DNA of 24,651 bases from a virus. The notes beneath the pieces are model-generated. The model was not told the DNA's origin and made no database searches. It saw only the letters and a program-made list of their open reading frames with translations. The position numbers were made by a program, and so were the translations under genes. The stretch is from the IMG/VR virus record IMGVR_UViG_3300044626_000683, positions 1-24,651 of that record; one strand, given 5' to 3'. Below are positions 8,075 to 15,672 of the stretch, in pieces. Each line of letters opens with the position of its first letter. Position 1 is the first letter of the stretch.

Positions 8075-9845
8075 TTGTTTTAGTTATGGAGCTAATAACG
8101 TTATCAACTTTGTAAAAGCTCCACTAACGCAACTAGTAGGAAAAAACGGTCACGGAAAAAGCAGCATAGCCCTTATACTAGAAGAAGTATTATTTAATAA
8201 AAATAGCAAAGGTATTAAAAAAGCTGATATTCTTAACAGATATATCAAAGAAAAATCTTATAGTATAGAGCTAGATTTAGAGCGCGATAACAATGAATAT
8301 ACTATTAAGTGTACTCGTGGCGCACAGCAAACTGTAAAATTGCTAAAAAATGGTCAAGATATTAGTGGGCATACAGCTACACAAACCTATAAGATTATTG
8401 AAGATATTATAGGCATAGATCACAAGAGTTTTGCACAAATCGTTTATCAAAGTAATGCTAGCAGCCTAGAGTTTTTAACTAGTGCTGATACTGCTAGAAA
8501 AAAGTTTTTAATAGAAATATTAAATCTTACCAAGTATACCCGTGCAAGCGAAGTATTCAAAGAGATTACGCTAGAGTTAGGCAAAGAATTAAGTAGTTGT
8601 CAGGCAAAAATAACTACAATTAATAATTGGTTAGACAAGTATGAAAAAACTGACTTAACAGTAAAAAGTTTTCACATAGTAGAAACCTTAGACAGTGAAC
8701 TACCTAAACAAGTTGCAGAACTTGAATTAGAAATCGCCAACTTAGATAAAACTAATCGTAAAATAATACAAAATAATACTTATAAACAACAGTTTAATAG
8801 TATAGATCTTATGATACCAACGCCTGCTGCTGTAGATCAGGGCGAGATTAAAAAGTTACATCAACAACAAACTGAGCACATGAAAACTGTGCGAGATGGT
8901 GAAACGTTTATTAAAAAGCTTAACAGTTTGCATGGTATATGCCCTACTTGCTTTAGTAACATAGATGAAAATAAAGTACAACAACTTGTAACAGAAAAAA
9001 CTGATGAAGTTGAAAGTGCCAGAGCTAGTGCTGCGGCTGCATTAATAGTCAGCAGCCAACTAGAAGAGCAAGATAAATTATATCAAAAAAGCGTTAAGCA
9101 GCACGCAGAATGGGAAAAATTACACCTACTAATAGATAACTCACTACCACAAAAAACACTAGTAAAAGACGAATTACAAACTAAATATGATACTCTTGCT
9201 AGTACACTAGCACAAACTCAACAACGTATCAAACAAGCAGAAGAAAATAACCTAAAAATTCAGCAACATAATAGTCGTGTAGAAACTATTAAGCAGCAGT
9301 TGCAAGAGATGGCTGCAGAGTTAGAAGAGCATAGTTTTCAATTAAATATAATGAATGAACGTATGAGTATACTACAAGTACTCACTAAAACGTTTTCAAC
9401 TACAGGTCTTGTAGCATATAAAATAGAATGTTTAGTAAAAGATCTAGAAGATATTACTAATAAGTATCTTGTAGATTTAAGTGATGGTAGGTTTCAAATT
9501 AGTTTTAAGGTAAATAGCAGTGATAAATTAAATGTTATTATTACCGATAATGGCAAAGATATTGACATTAACGCACTTAGCGGTGGCGAAAAAGCCCGTG
9601 TAAATGTTGCCACACTGTTAGCCATACGCAAGTTAATGCAAACTCTAAGTAGTAGTAGAATTAATCTGCTTATCTTAGATGAAACTGTTGAAGCCTTGGA
9701 CATGGATGGCAAAGATAAACTAGTAGAAGTATTATTAGGCGAAGAGCACCTAAATACATTTTTAGTTAGCCACGGATTTAGTCATCCGCTATTAGAGAAA
9801 ATTAATGTTATCAAGCGTAATAACGTATCTCGTATTGAAGGATAG
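8043..9845 (+). CDS. SbcC/Rad50-like ATPase subunit (T4 gp46 equivalent)
   Basis: SMC-type ATPase partner of the SbcD-like nuclease. Walker A is at residues 33-40 (GKNGHGKS). A long coiled-coil region is broken by a zinc hook CPTC (Cys300, Cys303). The ABC signature LSGGEK is at 512-517, and Walker B ends in LILDETVEAL with Asp546-Glu547, followed by the LVSHG switch near 575. At 600 aa it matches T4 gp46 (560) and not bacterial SbcC (about 1000), so the coils are short. Function: ATP-controlled tethering and processing of double-strand ends for recombination-dependent replication. The start overlaps the upstream small gene. Confidence 0.95.
   Translation: MITIKELRWSNCFSYGANNVINFVKAPLTQLVGKNGHGKSSIALILEEVLFNKNSKGIKKADILNRYIKEKSYSIELDLERDNNEYTIKCTRGAQQTVKLLKNGQDISGHTATQTYKIIEDIIGIDHKSFAQIVYQSNASSLEFLTSADTARKKFLIEILNLTKYTRASEVFKEITLELGKELSSCQAKITTINNWLDKYEKTDLTVKSFHIVETLDSELPKQVAELELEIANLDKTNRKIIQNNTYKQQFNSIDLMIPTPAAVDQGEIKKLHQQQTEHMKTVRDGETFIKKLNSLHGICPTCFSNIDENKVQQLVTEKTDEVESARASAAAALIVSSQLEEQDKLYQKSVKQHAEWEKLHLLIDNSLPQKTLVKDELQTKYDTLASTLAQTQQRIKQAEENNLKIQQHNSRVETIKQQLQEMAAELEEHSFQLNIMNERMSILQVLTKTFSTTGLVAYKIECLVKDLEDITNKYLVDLSDGRFQISFKVNSSDKLNVIITDNGKDIDINALSGGEKARVNVATLLAIRKLMQTLSSSRINLLILDETVEALDMDGKDKLVEVLLGEEHLNTFLVSHGFSHPLLEKINVIKRNNVSRIEG
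9837..9842 (+). promoter_or_regulatory. Ribosome-binding site fixing the GTG start at 9850
   Basis: GAAGGA followed by 7 bases and GTG. It lies across the end of the SbcC-like gene and supports 9850, not the in-frame ATG at 9805, as the start of the next gene. Confidence 0.6.
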
Positions 9846-9849
9846 TATA

Positions 9850-10026
9850 GTGCGAGCTAAAAGATTTGAGAAGTTACTAGAGCGCAAGCGCAAAAAAGTA
9901 GACAAAGCTCAACAAAAAATTGAACAAGCAGATCAAAATAGTCAAACACTGTATACTAACCTAGACGGTAGTATTGACTGGGATAGATTGGCTAAGCACG
10001 TAAGTGAGGCCACACGTGGTAGATAG
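9850..10026 (+). CDS. Small basic coiled-coil protein
   Basis: A 58-aa protein. The frame is open from an ATG at 9805, but that would overlap the SbcC-like gene by 41 bases. GTG 9850 has GAAGGA 7 bases upstream and gives a compact product. The first half is strongly basic and heptad-like (RFEKLLERKRKKVDKAQQKI); the second half contains LDGSIDWDRLAKHVSEA. No family is recognised. Its position between the SbcC-like gene and the resolvase suggests an accessory role in DNA recombination. It overlaps the next gene by 11 bases. Confidence 0.65.
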   Translation: MRAKRFEKLLERKRKKVDKAQQKIEQADQNSQTLYTNLDGSIDWDRLAKHVSEATRGR

Positions 10027-10477
10027 TCGTCAAAAAGGCGCACGTACGGAAACTATTGCACGTGATATGCTGCGTAAGCATACTGGTTTAAATTGGGAAA
10101 GGGTGCCTGGAAGTGGTGCCCTTGACCCTAAACATCAGCTAAAGGGCGACTTATACATACCTGGTGAAAAGAACAGGTTTTGTGTGGAAGTAAAAGGCTA
10201 TGCTGATGACCATATAAATAGTGGGCTACTAACACATAAAACACCACAATTGCTAGAGTGGTGGCAACAAGCACATCGTCAAGCACGTCAAGTAGATAAA
10301 CTACCACTACTTATATTCAAGCATGATCGCAGCAAATTATTTGTGGCAACTGTGGTATTTGATGATGACGCAATGCTAGAAAAGCGTTGGCTAATGTATT
10401 GTACAGATGACTATGAGTTCTATATTTTCTTGTTAGAAGATTGGCTTAACTTGAGCAATGTTAAATTTATAGATTGA
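10016..10477 (+). CDS. Holliday-junction resolvase-like nuclease (Hjc-type PD-(D/E)XK)
   Basis: Predicted endonuclease that cuts branched DNA made during recombination and packaging, the job of T4 gp49 or T7 gp3. With GTG 10016 as start the catalytic set is Glu12 (GARTE), Asp45 (KGDLYI), Glu58 and Lys60 (CVEVKGY), with PGSGA at 31-35. This order and spacing closely follow archaeal Hjc (Glu12, Asp42, Glu55, Lys57). Start choice: GTG 10016 has GAGG at 10006-10009 with a 6-base spacer; an upstream in-frame GTG at 10004 adds only four residues. Length 153 aa fits the family. Fold assignment is good; junction specificity is inferred from similarity and context. Confidence 0.8.
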   Translation: MVDSRQKGARTETIARDMLRKHTGLNWERVPGSGALDPKHQLKGDLYIPGEKNRFCVEVKGYADDHINSGLLTHKTPQLLEWWQQAHRQARQVDKLPLLIFKHDRSKLFVATVVFDDDAMLEKRWLMYCTDDYEFYIFLLEDWLNLSNVKFID

Positions 10478-10502
10478 CAAATTTTATCAACAGTGATATA
10501 AT
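10474..10502 (+). promoter_or_regulatory. Consensus sigma70 promoter with extended -10 and overlapping palindrome
   Basis: Perfect TTGACA (10474-10479), 17-bp spacer, perfect TATAAT (10497-10502) preceded by TG-n (10494-10496). The stretch 10474-10490 (TTGACAAATTTTATCAA) is a 17-bp imperfect palindrome, 7 of 8 base pairs matching about a central T, and covers the -35 box and most of the spacer, as an operator would. It drives the exonuclease, dUTPase and RNR genes. Confidence 0.85.
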
Positions 10503-10527
10503 AATAGATTACACTCAAGAAAATGAT

Positions 10528-11364
10528 ATGAAACCTTTTACAGAATTTGAAACAACTGAAAAAACACTAATGATAGTTGATGCGCTTAATCTTGCATTTC
10601 GCTATAAACATAGCGGCGCAAGAGATTTTGCAGAAGATTATTATCGTACTGTTGAAAGCCTAAAAAAGAGTTATAAAGCTAAGTGGGTTATTATAGCAGC
10701 AGATCAAGGGTCTAGTAGCTATCGTAAAGAAATCTATCCGCTGTACAAACAAAATCGTAAAGACAAGTACGAATTGCAAACCGAGCAAGAAAAACTAGAA
10801 TTCGAACTGTTCTTTGAAGATTTTACAGCTACACTAGAACTACTTGGCGAACACTATCCAGTATTACGTTTTCAAGGTGTAGAAGCAGATGATATTGCTG
10901 CGTATATAGTAAACAAAAAACGAAAGTTACCTGCTGATCAAATCTGGTTAATGAGTAGTGATAAAGATTGGGATTTGTTAATTAGACCTGGCGTAGGGAG
11001 ATTTAGCTATGTTACTAGAAAAGAAGTTACGTGGGATAACTGGAACGATCACTACGCATTTGAACCTGAGCAGTATATTAGTGTTAAGTGTCTTATGGGC
11101 GATACTGGCGATAATGTCCCTGGTATTCCTGGTGTGGGACCTAAACGTGCTCAGCAACTTGTTGAAGAACATGGTACTACTTGGGACATTATTAACAGTA
11201 TTCCTATACATGGTCGTTATAAGTATATTGAAGCGATCAACCAAAACAAACAACAATTAGAGCTTAATTACCAACTTATGGATCTTGTTACCTATTGCGG
11301 TGATGCAATAGGTGTGGACAATTGCAAACAAATTGACGAAATATTAGAGTTAACTATCCGATGA
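10528..11364 (+). CDS. 5'-3' exonuclease / flap endonuclease (RNase H-like, FEN family)
   Basis: Removes RNA primers and 5' flaps, supplying the nuclease domain missing from the phage polymerase. Residues numbered from ATG 10528: Asp18 (IVDALN), the arch segment PLYKQNR near 71-77, EADD at 119-122, SSDKDWD with Asp145 and Asp147, and a helix-hairpin-helix segment GDTGDNVPGIPGVGPKRA with Asp192 and Asp195. At 278 aa it matches T5 D15 and T4 RNase H in size. The frame is open to a TTG at 10474, but that codon is part of the promoter -35 box, so a promoter-driven transcript cannot use it; ATG 10528 gives a leader of about 19 nt with only a weak Shine-Dalgarno. The stop overlaps the dUTPase ATG by 4 bp. 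Confidence 0.93.
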   Translation: MKPFTEFETTEKTLMIVDALNLAFRYKHSGARDFAEDYYRTVESLKKSYKAKWVIIAADQGSSSYRKEIYPLYKQNRKDKYELQTEQEKLEFELFFEDFTATLELLGEHYPVLRFQGVEADDIAAYIVNKKRKLPADQIWLMSSDKDWDLLIRPGVGRFSYVTRKEVTWDNWNDHYAFEPEQYISVKCLMGDTGDNVPGIPGVGPKRAQQLVEEHGTTWDIINSIPIHGRYKYIEAINQNKQQLELNYQLMDLVTYCGDAIGVDNCKQIDEILELTIR

Positions 11365-11846
11365 AACAAACTATAGACTTTTTTAATATTAATAAAACTT
11401 ATGATCACAATCGTGATTTAACGGTCAAGCAAGTAGTAGAGTGCAGAGTAGATAATGCTGCCTACTTACCCAAACGTGCTAATCCTACAGATGCAGGTGC
11501 AGATTTACGCAGCACTGAAAAGTGTGAACTCTATCCTGGCGAAACAAAATTGTTAGATAGTGGTGTAGCCATAAAAATTCCACAGGGCTTTGGTGGCTTT
11601 GTATTTAATAGATCGGGACAAGGCTCAAAGGGAATTATTGTGCTTAATGGCGTAGGCGTTATTGACAGTGATTATCGTGGAAATATAAAAATCGCACTAA
11701 AAAATATTAGTGACAACAGATATACAATAGAAGTTGGAGATAGAATTGCACAGCTGGTTATCTTACCAGTTATCTTATGCGATTTTGTCGACAGCTGGAA
11801 TGATACAGAACGTGGTACTGGAGGGTTTGGTAGCACAGGAAAATAG
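11361..11846 (+). CDS. dut: dUTPase (trimeric, Dut family)
   Basis: Hydrolyses dUTP to dUMP and PPi, keeping uracil out of phage DNA and feeding dTMP synthesis. All five trimeric dUTPase motifs are present: I AGADLR (45-50), II RSGQGSKG (84-91), III GVIDSDYRG with Asp102 and Tyr105, IV GDRIAQLV (127-134), V RGTGGFGSTG (151-160). The 161-aa length is normal; a short N-terminal extension of about 25 residues is unassigned. The ATG overlaps the exonuclease stop, and the RNR gene follows with a strong ribosome site, making a nucleotide-supply pair. Confidence 0.96.
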   Translation: MKQTIDFFNINKTYDHNRDLTVKQVVECRVDNAAYLPKRANPTDAGADLRSTEKCELYPGETKLLDSGVAIKIPQGFGGFVFNRSGQGSKGIIVLNGVGVIDSDYRGNIKIALKNISDNRYTIEVGDRIAQLVILPVILCDFVDSWNDTERGTGGFGSTGK

Positions 11847-11854
11847 GAGCAATT

Positions 11855-13819
11855 ATGCAGGTAAGTACAAGAGCACAAGTCATTACACGACGAACATATA
11901 ATAGACCCACCAGTGATGATGGCAAACAATTTGAAACATGGGCACAAACAATTAGACGAGTACGTGAACATCAACACTGGTTGTGGGAACGCAGCGTAGG
12001 TCGTCAACTGTATTTTAACGAAGTAGAAGAATTAGAACAGCTAGAACAATTAATGCTAGCTAGAAAAGTGTTAATGAGTGGCCGTACATTATGGCTAGGT
12101 GGTACAAACGTAGCGCAAACCCGTGAAGCGTCACAGTTTAACTGCAGCTTTACACAAGTAGAAACAGTATATGACGTAGTAGACGTATTATGGCTACTAC
12201 TACAAGGCTGTGGCGTAGGATTTAAACCCATTGTAGGTACGCTAAATGGATTCTCAAAACCTATTAAAAATATCAAGGTTGTTAAAAGCCAACGAACAGC
12301 TAAGGGTGGACTTGAACACAATGTTGAAACCTGGGATGCAGGCACAAAAACTTGGACGATACAAGTTGGAGACAGTGCCGAAGCCTGGGCCAAGTCTATT
12401 GGAAAGTTGCTTGCGGGTAAGTATCCTGCTGATACTCTCGTACTTGATTTTAGCCAACTAAGACCTGCTGGGGAAAGGTTAAAAGGATATGGATGGATTA
12501 GCAGTGGTGACAGTGCTATCTCAAAAGCTTATGTTGCAATTGCCAACATACTTAATGGTAGGGCTGATAGCCTTCTCACTAGGATGGATATTCTTGACAT
12601 TGTTAATCATCTCGGAACGATCTTGTCCAGTCGTAGATCGGCTGAAATTGCTCTTTTCGACTATGGTCAACCGGAGTGGGAAGAATTTGCAATAGCTAAA
12701 AAAGACTTTTGGTTGTATGGTCGTGAACACCGTCAGCAGAGTAATAATAGCTTAGTATTCAAAGAAAAACCAACTAGAGCCGAGCTAAAGCATATATTTA
12801 ATCTTATGCAAGAAGCTGGTGGTAGTGAACCAGGATTTATTAATGAACAAGAAGCTCTCAGACGTGCTCCGTGGTTTAAAGGAGCAAATCCATGCGTCGA
12901 AATCTTATTGGGCAACAAGTCCTTCTGTAACCTTACAGAAACGGACATCTCCAAGTTTAAAGGCGACACCGCTGGACTACACGATGCGATCAGATTGGCT
13001 GCCAGGGCAAATTATCGTCAAACCTGTGTTAACCTTAAAGACGGGATCTTACAAGAAGCATGGCACCTTAACAACTATTTCCTACGTCTCTGCGGGGTTG
13101 GTCTAACAGGTATTGCAATGCGTCCAGATATGAATAGTTATGACTATGAATATCTTAAGCGTACAGCAACTAGTGCTGCTATTAGCATGGCTGATGAACT
13201 AGGATTACCACGTCCTAAAAATGTTACCTGCGTTAAGCCATCAGGCACGTTAAGTAAAATCATGGATTGTACAGAAGGTGTGCACAAGCCACTAGGCAAG
13301 TACATTTTCAACAACGTACAGTTTAGTACCTATGATCCTGTTATTCCACTTATGCGTGAAGCAGGATACAAAGTGATGAATCATCCTACAGACCCAACTG
13401 GTGTGCTAGTAACATTTCCTGTTGAGTGGAAAGATGTGCCATTTCATAAGGAAAACGGCAAGGAAGTCAATCTTGAAAGCGCAGTACATCAGCTAGAACG
13501 TTATAAGCTGTTGCAAACTAGTTGGACACAGCAAAACACATCGGTAACAATTAGTTACGATCCTAGTGAAGTCTCGGAGATTATTGACTGGTTATTAAAT
13601 AACTGGGATTGTTATGTAGGTGTAAGTTTTATTTATAGAACTGATCCTACAAAAACTGCACAAGATTTAGGCTATCTCTATCTTCCACAAGAAGTTGTAG
13701 ATGAACAAACTTATAAAGATTATGTATATAATCTCAAACCCGTTGATCTAGAAGGCGCTAACAGTTTTGATGAGATTGTTGGTGATGATTGTAGTACTGG
13801 AGCTTGTCCAATAAAATGA
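11855..13819 (+). CDS. nrdJ: Class II ribonucleoside-triphosphate reductase, adenosylcobalamin-dependent
   Basis: Reduces NTPs to dNTPs with coenzyme B12, independent of oxygen. The reducing Cys97 (FNCSF), the active-site block NPCVE with Asn345, thiyl-radical Cys347 and Glu349, and partner Cys358 keep the spacing of the Lactobacillus monomeric enzyme (Cys119, Cys408/Glu410, Cys419). The C-terminal redox pair is Cys646/Cys651 (CSTGACPIK). PSGT and EGVH segments near 465-480 also match. At 654 aa it is shorter than the 739-aa Lactobacillus enzyme. A strong TAGGAG site precedes the ATG. The phage supplies no cobalamin gene here, so the host must provide or import B12. Bases from about 12250 to 13110 have different codon and CTAG use from the flanks. 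Confidence 0.95.
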   Translation: MQVSTRAQVITRRTYNRPTSDDGKQFETWAQTIRRVREHQHWLWERSVGRQLYFNEVEELEQLEQLMLARKVLMSGRTLWLGGTNVAQTREASQFNCSFTQVETVYDVVDVLWLLLQGCGVGFKPIVGTLNGFSKPIKNIKVVKSQRTAKGGLEHNVETWDAGTKTWTIQVGDSAEAWAKSIGKLLAGKYPADTLVLDFSQLRPAGERLKGYGWISSGDSAISKAYVAIANILNGRADSLLTRMDILDIVNHLGTILSSRRSAEIALFDYGQPEWEEFAIAKKDFWLYGREHRQQSNNSLVFKEKPTRAELKHIFNLMQEAGGSEPGFINEQEALRRAPWFKGANPCVEILLGNKSFCNLTETDISKFKGDTAGLHDAIRLAARANYRQTCVNLKDGILQEAWHLNNYFLRLCGVGLTGIAMRPDMNSYDYEYLKRTATSAAISMADELGLPRPKNVTCVKPSGTLSKIMDCTEGVHKPLGKYIFNNVQFSTYDPVIPLMREAGYKVMNHPTDPTGVLVTFPVEWKDVPFHKENGKEVNLESAVHQLERYKLLQTSWTQQNTSVTISYDPSEVSEIIDWLLNNWDCYVGVSFIYRTDPTKTAQDLGYLYLPQEVVDEQTYKDYVYNLKPVDLEGANSFDEIVGDDCSTGACPIK

Positions 13820-13977
13820 ACGATATTGAATTAAAATTTACACTTACTTATTCAGAAGCAAACGCAATCTTAGCTGGCTTGCAGGAACTGCCAGCTAAGA
13901 TTGCAAATCCTATTATTCAAAAAATGCAGCAGCAAGCACAAACGCAGTTGCCTAAACCTGAAGAAACTAATAGCTAG
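13816..13977 (+). CDS. Small conserved-looking phage protein (53 aa)
   Basis: The ATG overlaps the RNR stop by 4 bp and the frame runs 53 codons to TAG just before a terminator, so it is the last gene of the promoter-10474 operon. The product has a beta-like start (NDIELKFTLTY), then SEANAILAGLQELPAKIA and a Gln-rich helix (PIIQKMQQQAQTQ). I recall small phage proteins with the same 'NxILxxLxxLP ... PxIxKxxxQ' layout, but cannot give a family name or function. No signal or TM segment. Confidence 0.7.
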   Translation: MNDIELKFTLTYSEANAILAGLQELPAKIANPIIQKMQQQAQTQLPKPEETNS

Positions 13978-13978
13978 G

Positions 13979-14010
13979 AAAAAGCCCGCGATATGCGGGC
14001 TTTTATTTAT
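13979..14010 (+). terminator. Intrinsic terminator after the RNR operon
   Basis: AAAGCCCGC (13981-13989), loop GATAT, GCGGGCTTT (13995-14003), then TTATTTAT. A 9-bp GC-rich stem with flanking A and T runs. It lies between the 53-aa gene and the carbamoyltransferase, whose ATG follows at 14011. Confidence 0.88.
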
Positions 14011-15648
14011 ATGAGAATATTGGCTTTTAATATAGCGCACGATAGTTCAGTATGTGTTATTAACAATGGTATAATCGAATACTTTTGCAAAGAAGAACGG
14101 TTAAGTAGAGTTAAGCGAGACAAACATCCTTTTAAAGCATTAGAATTATATAAAAGTTTAAATTTAGGCAAAGTAGACTACGCATTATATAGTGTTCCTA
14201 GTAATGATGAATCTGATATAGAAATTACATATAAGCACTATATTAGAAAAATGTTTGGTGTTGAGCTAGAAAACTTTTCTAGTTTACTACATCACAGCTG
14301 TCACGCAAATTTAGCCTACTACAACAGCAAGTTTGATACAGCTTTGGTTTTTGTTATTGACAGAAATGGGTCAATATTTTTTGTAAATAGACATCCTGCT
14401 GCGCGTGAGTCTGAATCTGTATTTTTATTTACTAAAAATACTAGCAAAGCTATCTACAAACGTTTTTGGCTAAATGATAACTATCAAGGTCAAAAGTTAC
14501 TGATAGCACGCGAACTAGAGGGTTTTTATCCAGATTGTGATATAATGGCTAATACTCATATGGGTATAGTAAAAGTATACGAAGCAGCAACAACTCTTAT
14601 AGGTCAAAATGATTTGGAAAATGGTAAGACTATGGGTTTATCTGCCTATGGAAAAAATGATTTTGACTATAAACTTTTTGATAGTTATGGCAACCCACTA
14701 GATCACTTATTTACTACAGCACAACAAACCTGTTTCCTAGAATTACAGGACAAAACTGTTAATAAAATAACTACTGATAACTATGAATTTTATGCAGACA
14801 TTGCAAAACAAGTGCAACTTCAAACACAGTTTGTAGTTAAAAACTTAATAGAATACTATGTAAATAGTACAAATATTAACAATGTTTGCATTGTTGGTGG
14901 ATATGGTTTAAATATTGTAGCAAATAATTATTATATTAAAAGTATTCCAGGTGTAAATTTTTATTTTGAGCCTATATCAGACGATACTGGTGTACCTATA
15001 GGTGCTGCTATGTTAAAATATAACATGCTAACTAATAGGGTTCCTAAACCAATAGATAATAGCTTTTTTCACTACTACAACTACAACGAACCACTAACAC
15101 TTGGTAATAAAACTACACTAAAAGAATTGTGTAAACTTTTAGCAAATAAACAAAGTTTAGCTATTTTTGAAGGTCAGCCAGAATCGGGACCAAGAGCACT
15201 AGGACATAGATCAATATTATTTGATCCTAGGAACTTAGACGGAAAAGATCTGGTAAATAAAATAAAGCAACGAGAGTGGTATAGACCATTTGCAGCAGTA
15301 GTACTAGAAAGTGAATTTACAAAGTATTTTGATACACTAGGACTTGATAAGTCTAGGGATATGACTATAAACTTTGATGTAAAACCAGAATTTGCTGAAT
15401 ATATACCTAGTGTTATTCACGTAGACAATACATGTAGAGTTCAAACTGTATCCCATGGATTTTTATTTGAGCTACTATTAGAATTCTTTAACCAAACAGG
15501 TTGTCCAATACTACTAAACACAAGTTTAAATTTAGCAGGCGAACCACTAGCACAAACAAAAAATGATGCTATTAATATATTCAATAACAGTAGCTTAGAC
15601 GCAATTTATTTTGTAGACGATAATAAATTAATAAAAAAAGCCCAGTAG
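14011..15648 (+). CDS. Carbamoyltransferase, NodU/CmcH/TobZ family
   Basis: Predicted O-carbamoyltransferase: carbamoyl phosphate plus ATP give a carbamoyl-adenylate that is passed to a hydroxyl acceptor. The N-terminal Kae1-like domain has HDSS (10-13) and HHSCHA with His94 and His98, then Asp117 in VIDRNG. These have the spacing of the TobZ metal ligands (His114, His118, Asp137). The C-terminal YrdC-like domain begins with SGPRALGHRS and continues with NKIKQREWYRPFA. From ATG 14011 it is 545 aa, normal for the family. An in-frame ATG at 13993 lies inside the terminator stem and is rejected. There is no clear Shine-Dalgarno or promoter between terminator and ATG, so expression may depend on read-through. 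The acceptor is unknown; phage DNA bases (as 5-hydroxymethylcytosine derivatives) or a glycan are the two obvious options. Confidence 0.9.
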   Translation: MRILAFNIAHDSSVCVINNGIIEYFCKEERLSRVKRDKHPFKALELYKSLNLGKVDYALYSVPSNDESDIEITYKHYIRKMFGVELENFSSLLHHSCHANLAYYNSKFDTALVFVIDRNGSIFFVNRHPAARESESVFLFTKNTSKAIYKRFWLNDNYQGQKLLIARELEGFYPDCDIMANTHMGIVKVYEAATTLIGQNDLENGKTMGLSAYGKNDFDYKLFDSYGNPLDHLFTTAQQTCFLELQDKTVNKITTDNYEFYADIAKQVQLQTQFVVKNLIEYYVNSTNINNVCIVGGYGLNIVANNYYIKSIPGVNFYFEPISDDTGVPIGAAMLKYNMLTNRVPKPIDNSFFHYYNYNEPLTLGNKTTLKELCKLLANKQSLAIFEGQPESGPRALGHRSILFDPRNLDGKDLVNKIKQREWYRPFAAVVLESEFTKYFDTLGLDKSRDMTINFDVKPEFAEYIPSVIHVDNTCRVQTVSHGFLFELLLEFFNQTGCPILLNTSLNLAGEPLAQTKNDAINIFNNSSLDAIYFVDDNKLIKKAQ

Positions 15649-15669
15649 AGCAATCTACTGGGCTTTTTT
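15634..15669. terminator. Bidirectional intrinsic terminator between convergent gene blocks
   Basis: A perfect 16-bp stem: AAAAAAGCCCAGTAGA (15634-15649) pairs with TCTACTGGGCTTTTTT (15654-15669) around a GCAA tetraloop (GNRA type). A-run on the left and T-run on the right make it work in both directions. The TAG stop of the carbamoyltransferase (15646-15648) is inside the left arm, and the stop of the leftward 214-aa gene is 4 bases beyond the right arm. Confidence 0.95.
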
Positions 15670-15672
15670 GTT

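Noticed and set aside
10474-10527. TTG 10474 as start of the 5'-3' exonuclease
   Set aside because: This codon is the first half of a TTGACA -35 box; the predicted transcript starts downstream of it, and the extra 18 residues do not belong to the family.
12004-13106. Antisense and off-frame ORFs of 67-129 codons within the RNR gene
   Set aside because: RNR motifs run through the whole region in one frame; the extra open frames follow from the different codon composition there.
13993-14010. ATG 13993 as start of the carbamoyltransferase
   Set aside because: It lies in the loop and stem of the terminator and adds six residues (MRAFIY) before the MRILAFNIAHDSS start that fits the family.
14067-14075. 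Extended -10 box (TGGTATAAT) inside the carbamoyltransferase gene
   Set aside because: No -35 element at a usable distance and no gene start behind it. A similar TGATATAAT at 14538-14546 has the same problem; both are likely chance in AT-rich coding DNA.
14011-15648. TsaD/Kae1 tRNA-modification enzyme
   Set aside because: The protein has the Kae1-like fold but also the C-terminal YrdC-like GPRALG domain and the length of NodU/TobZ enzymes.
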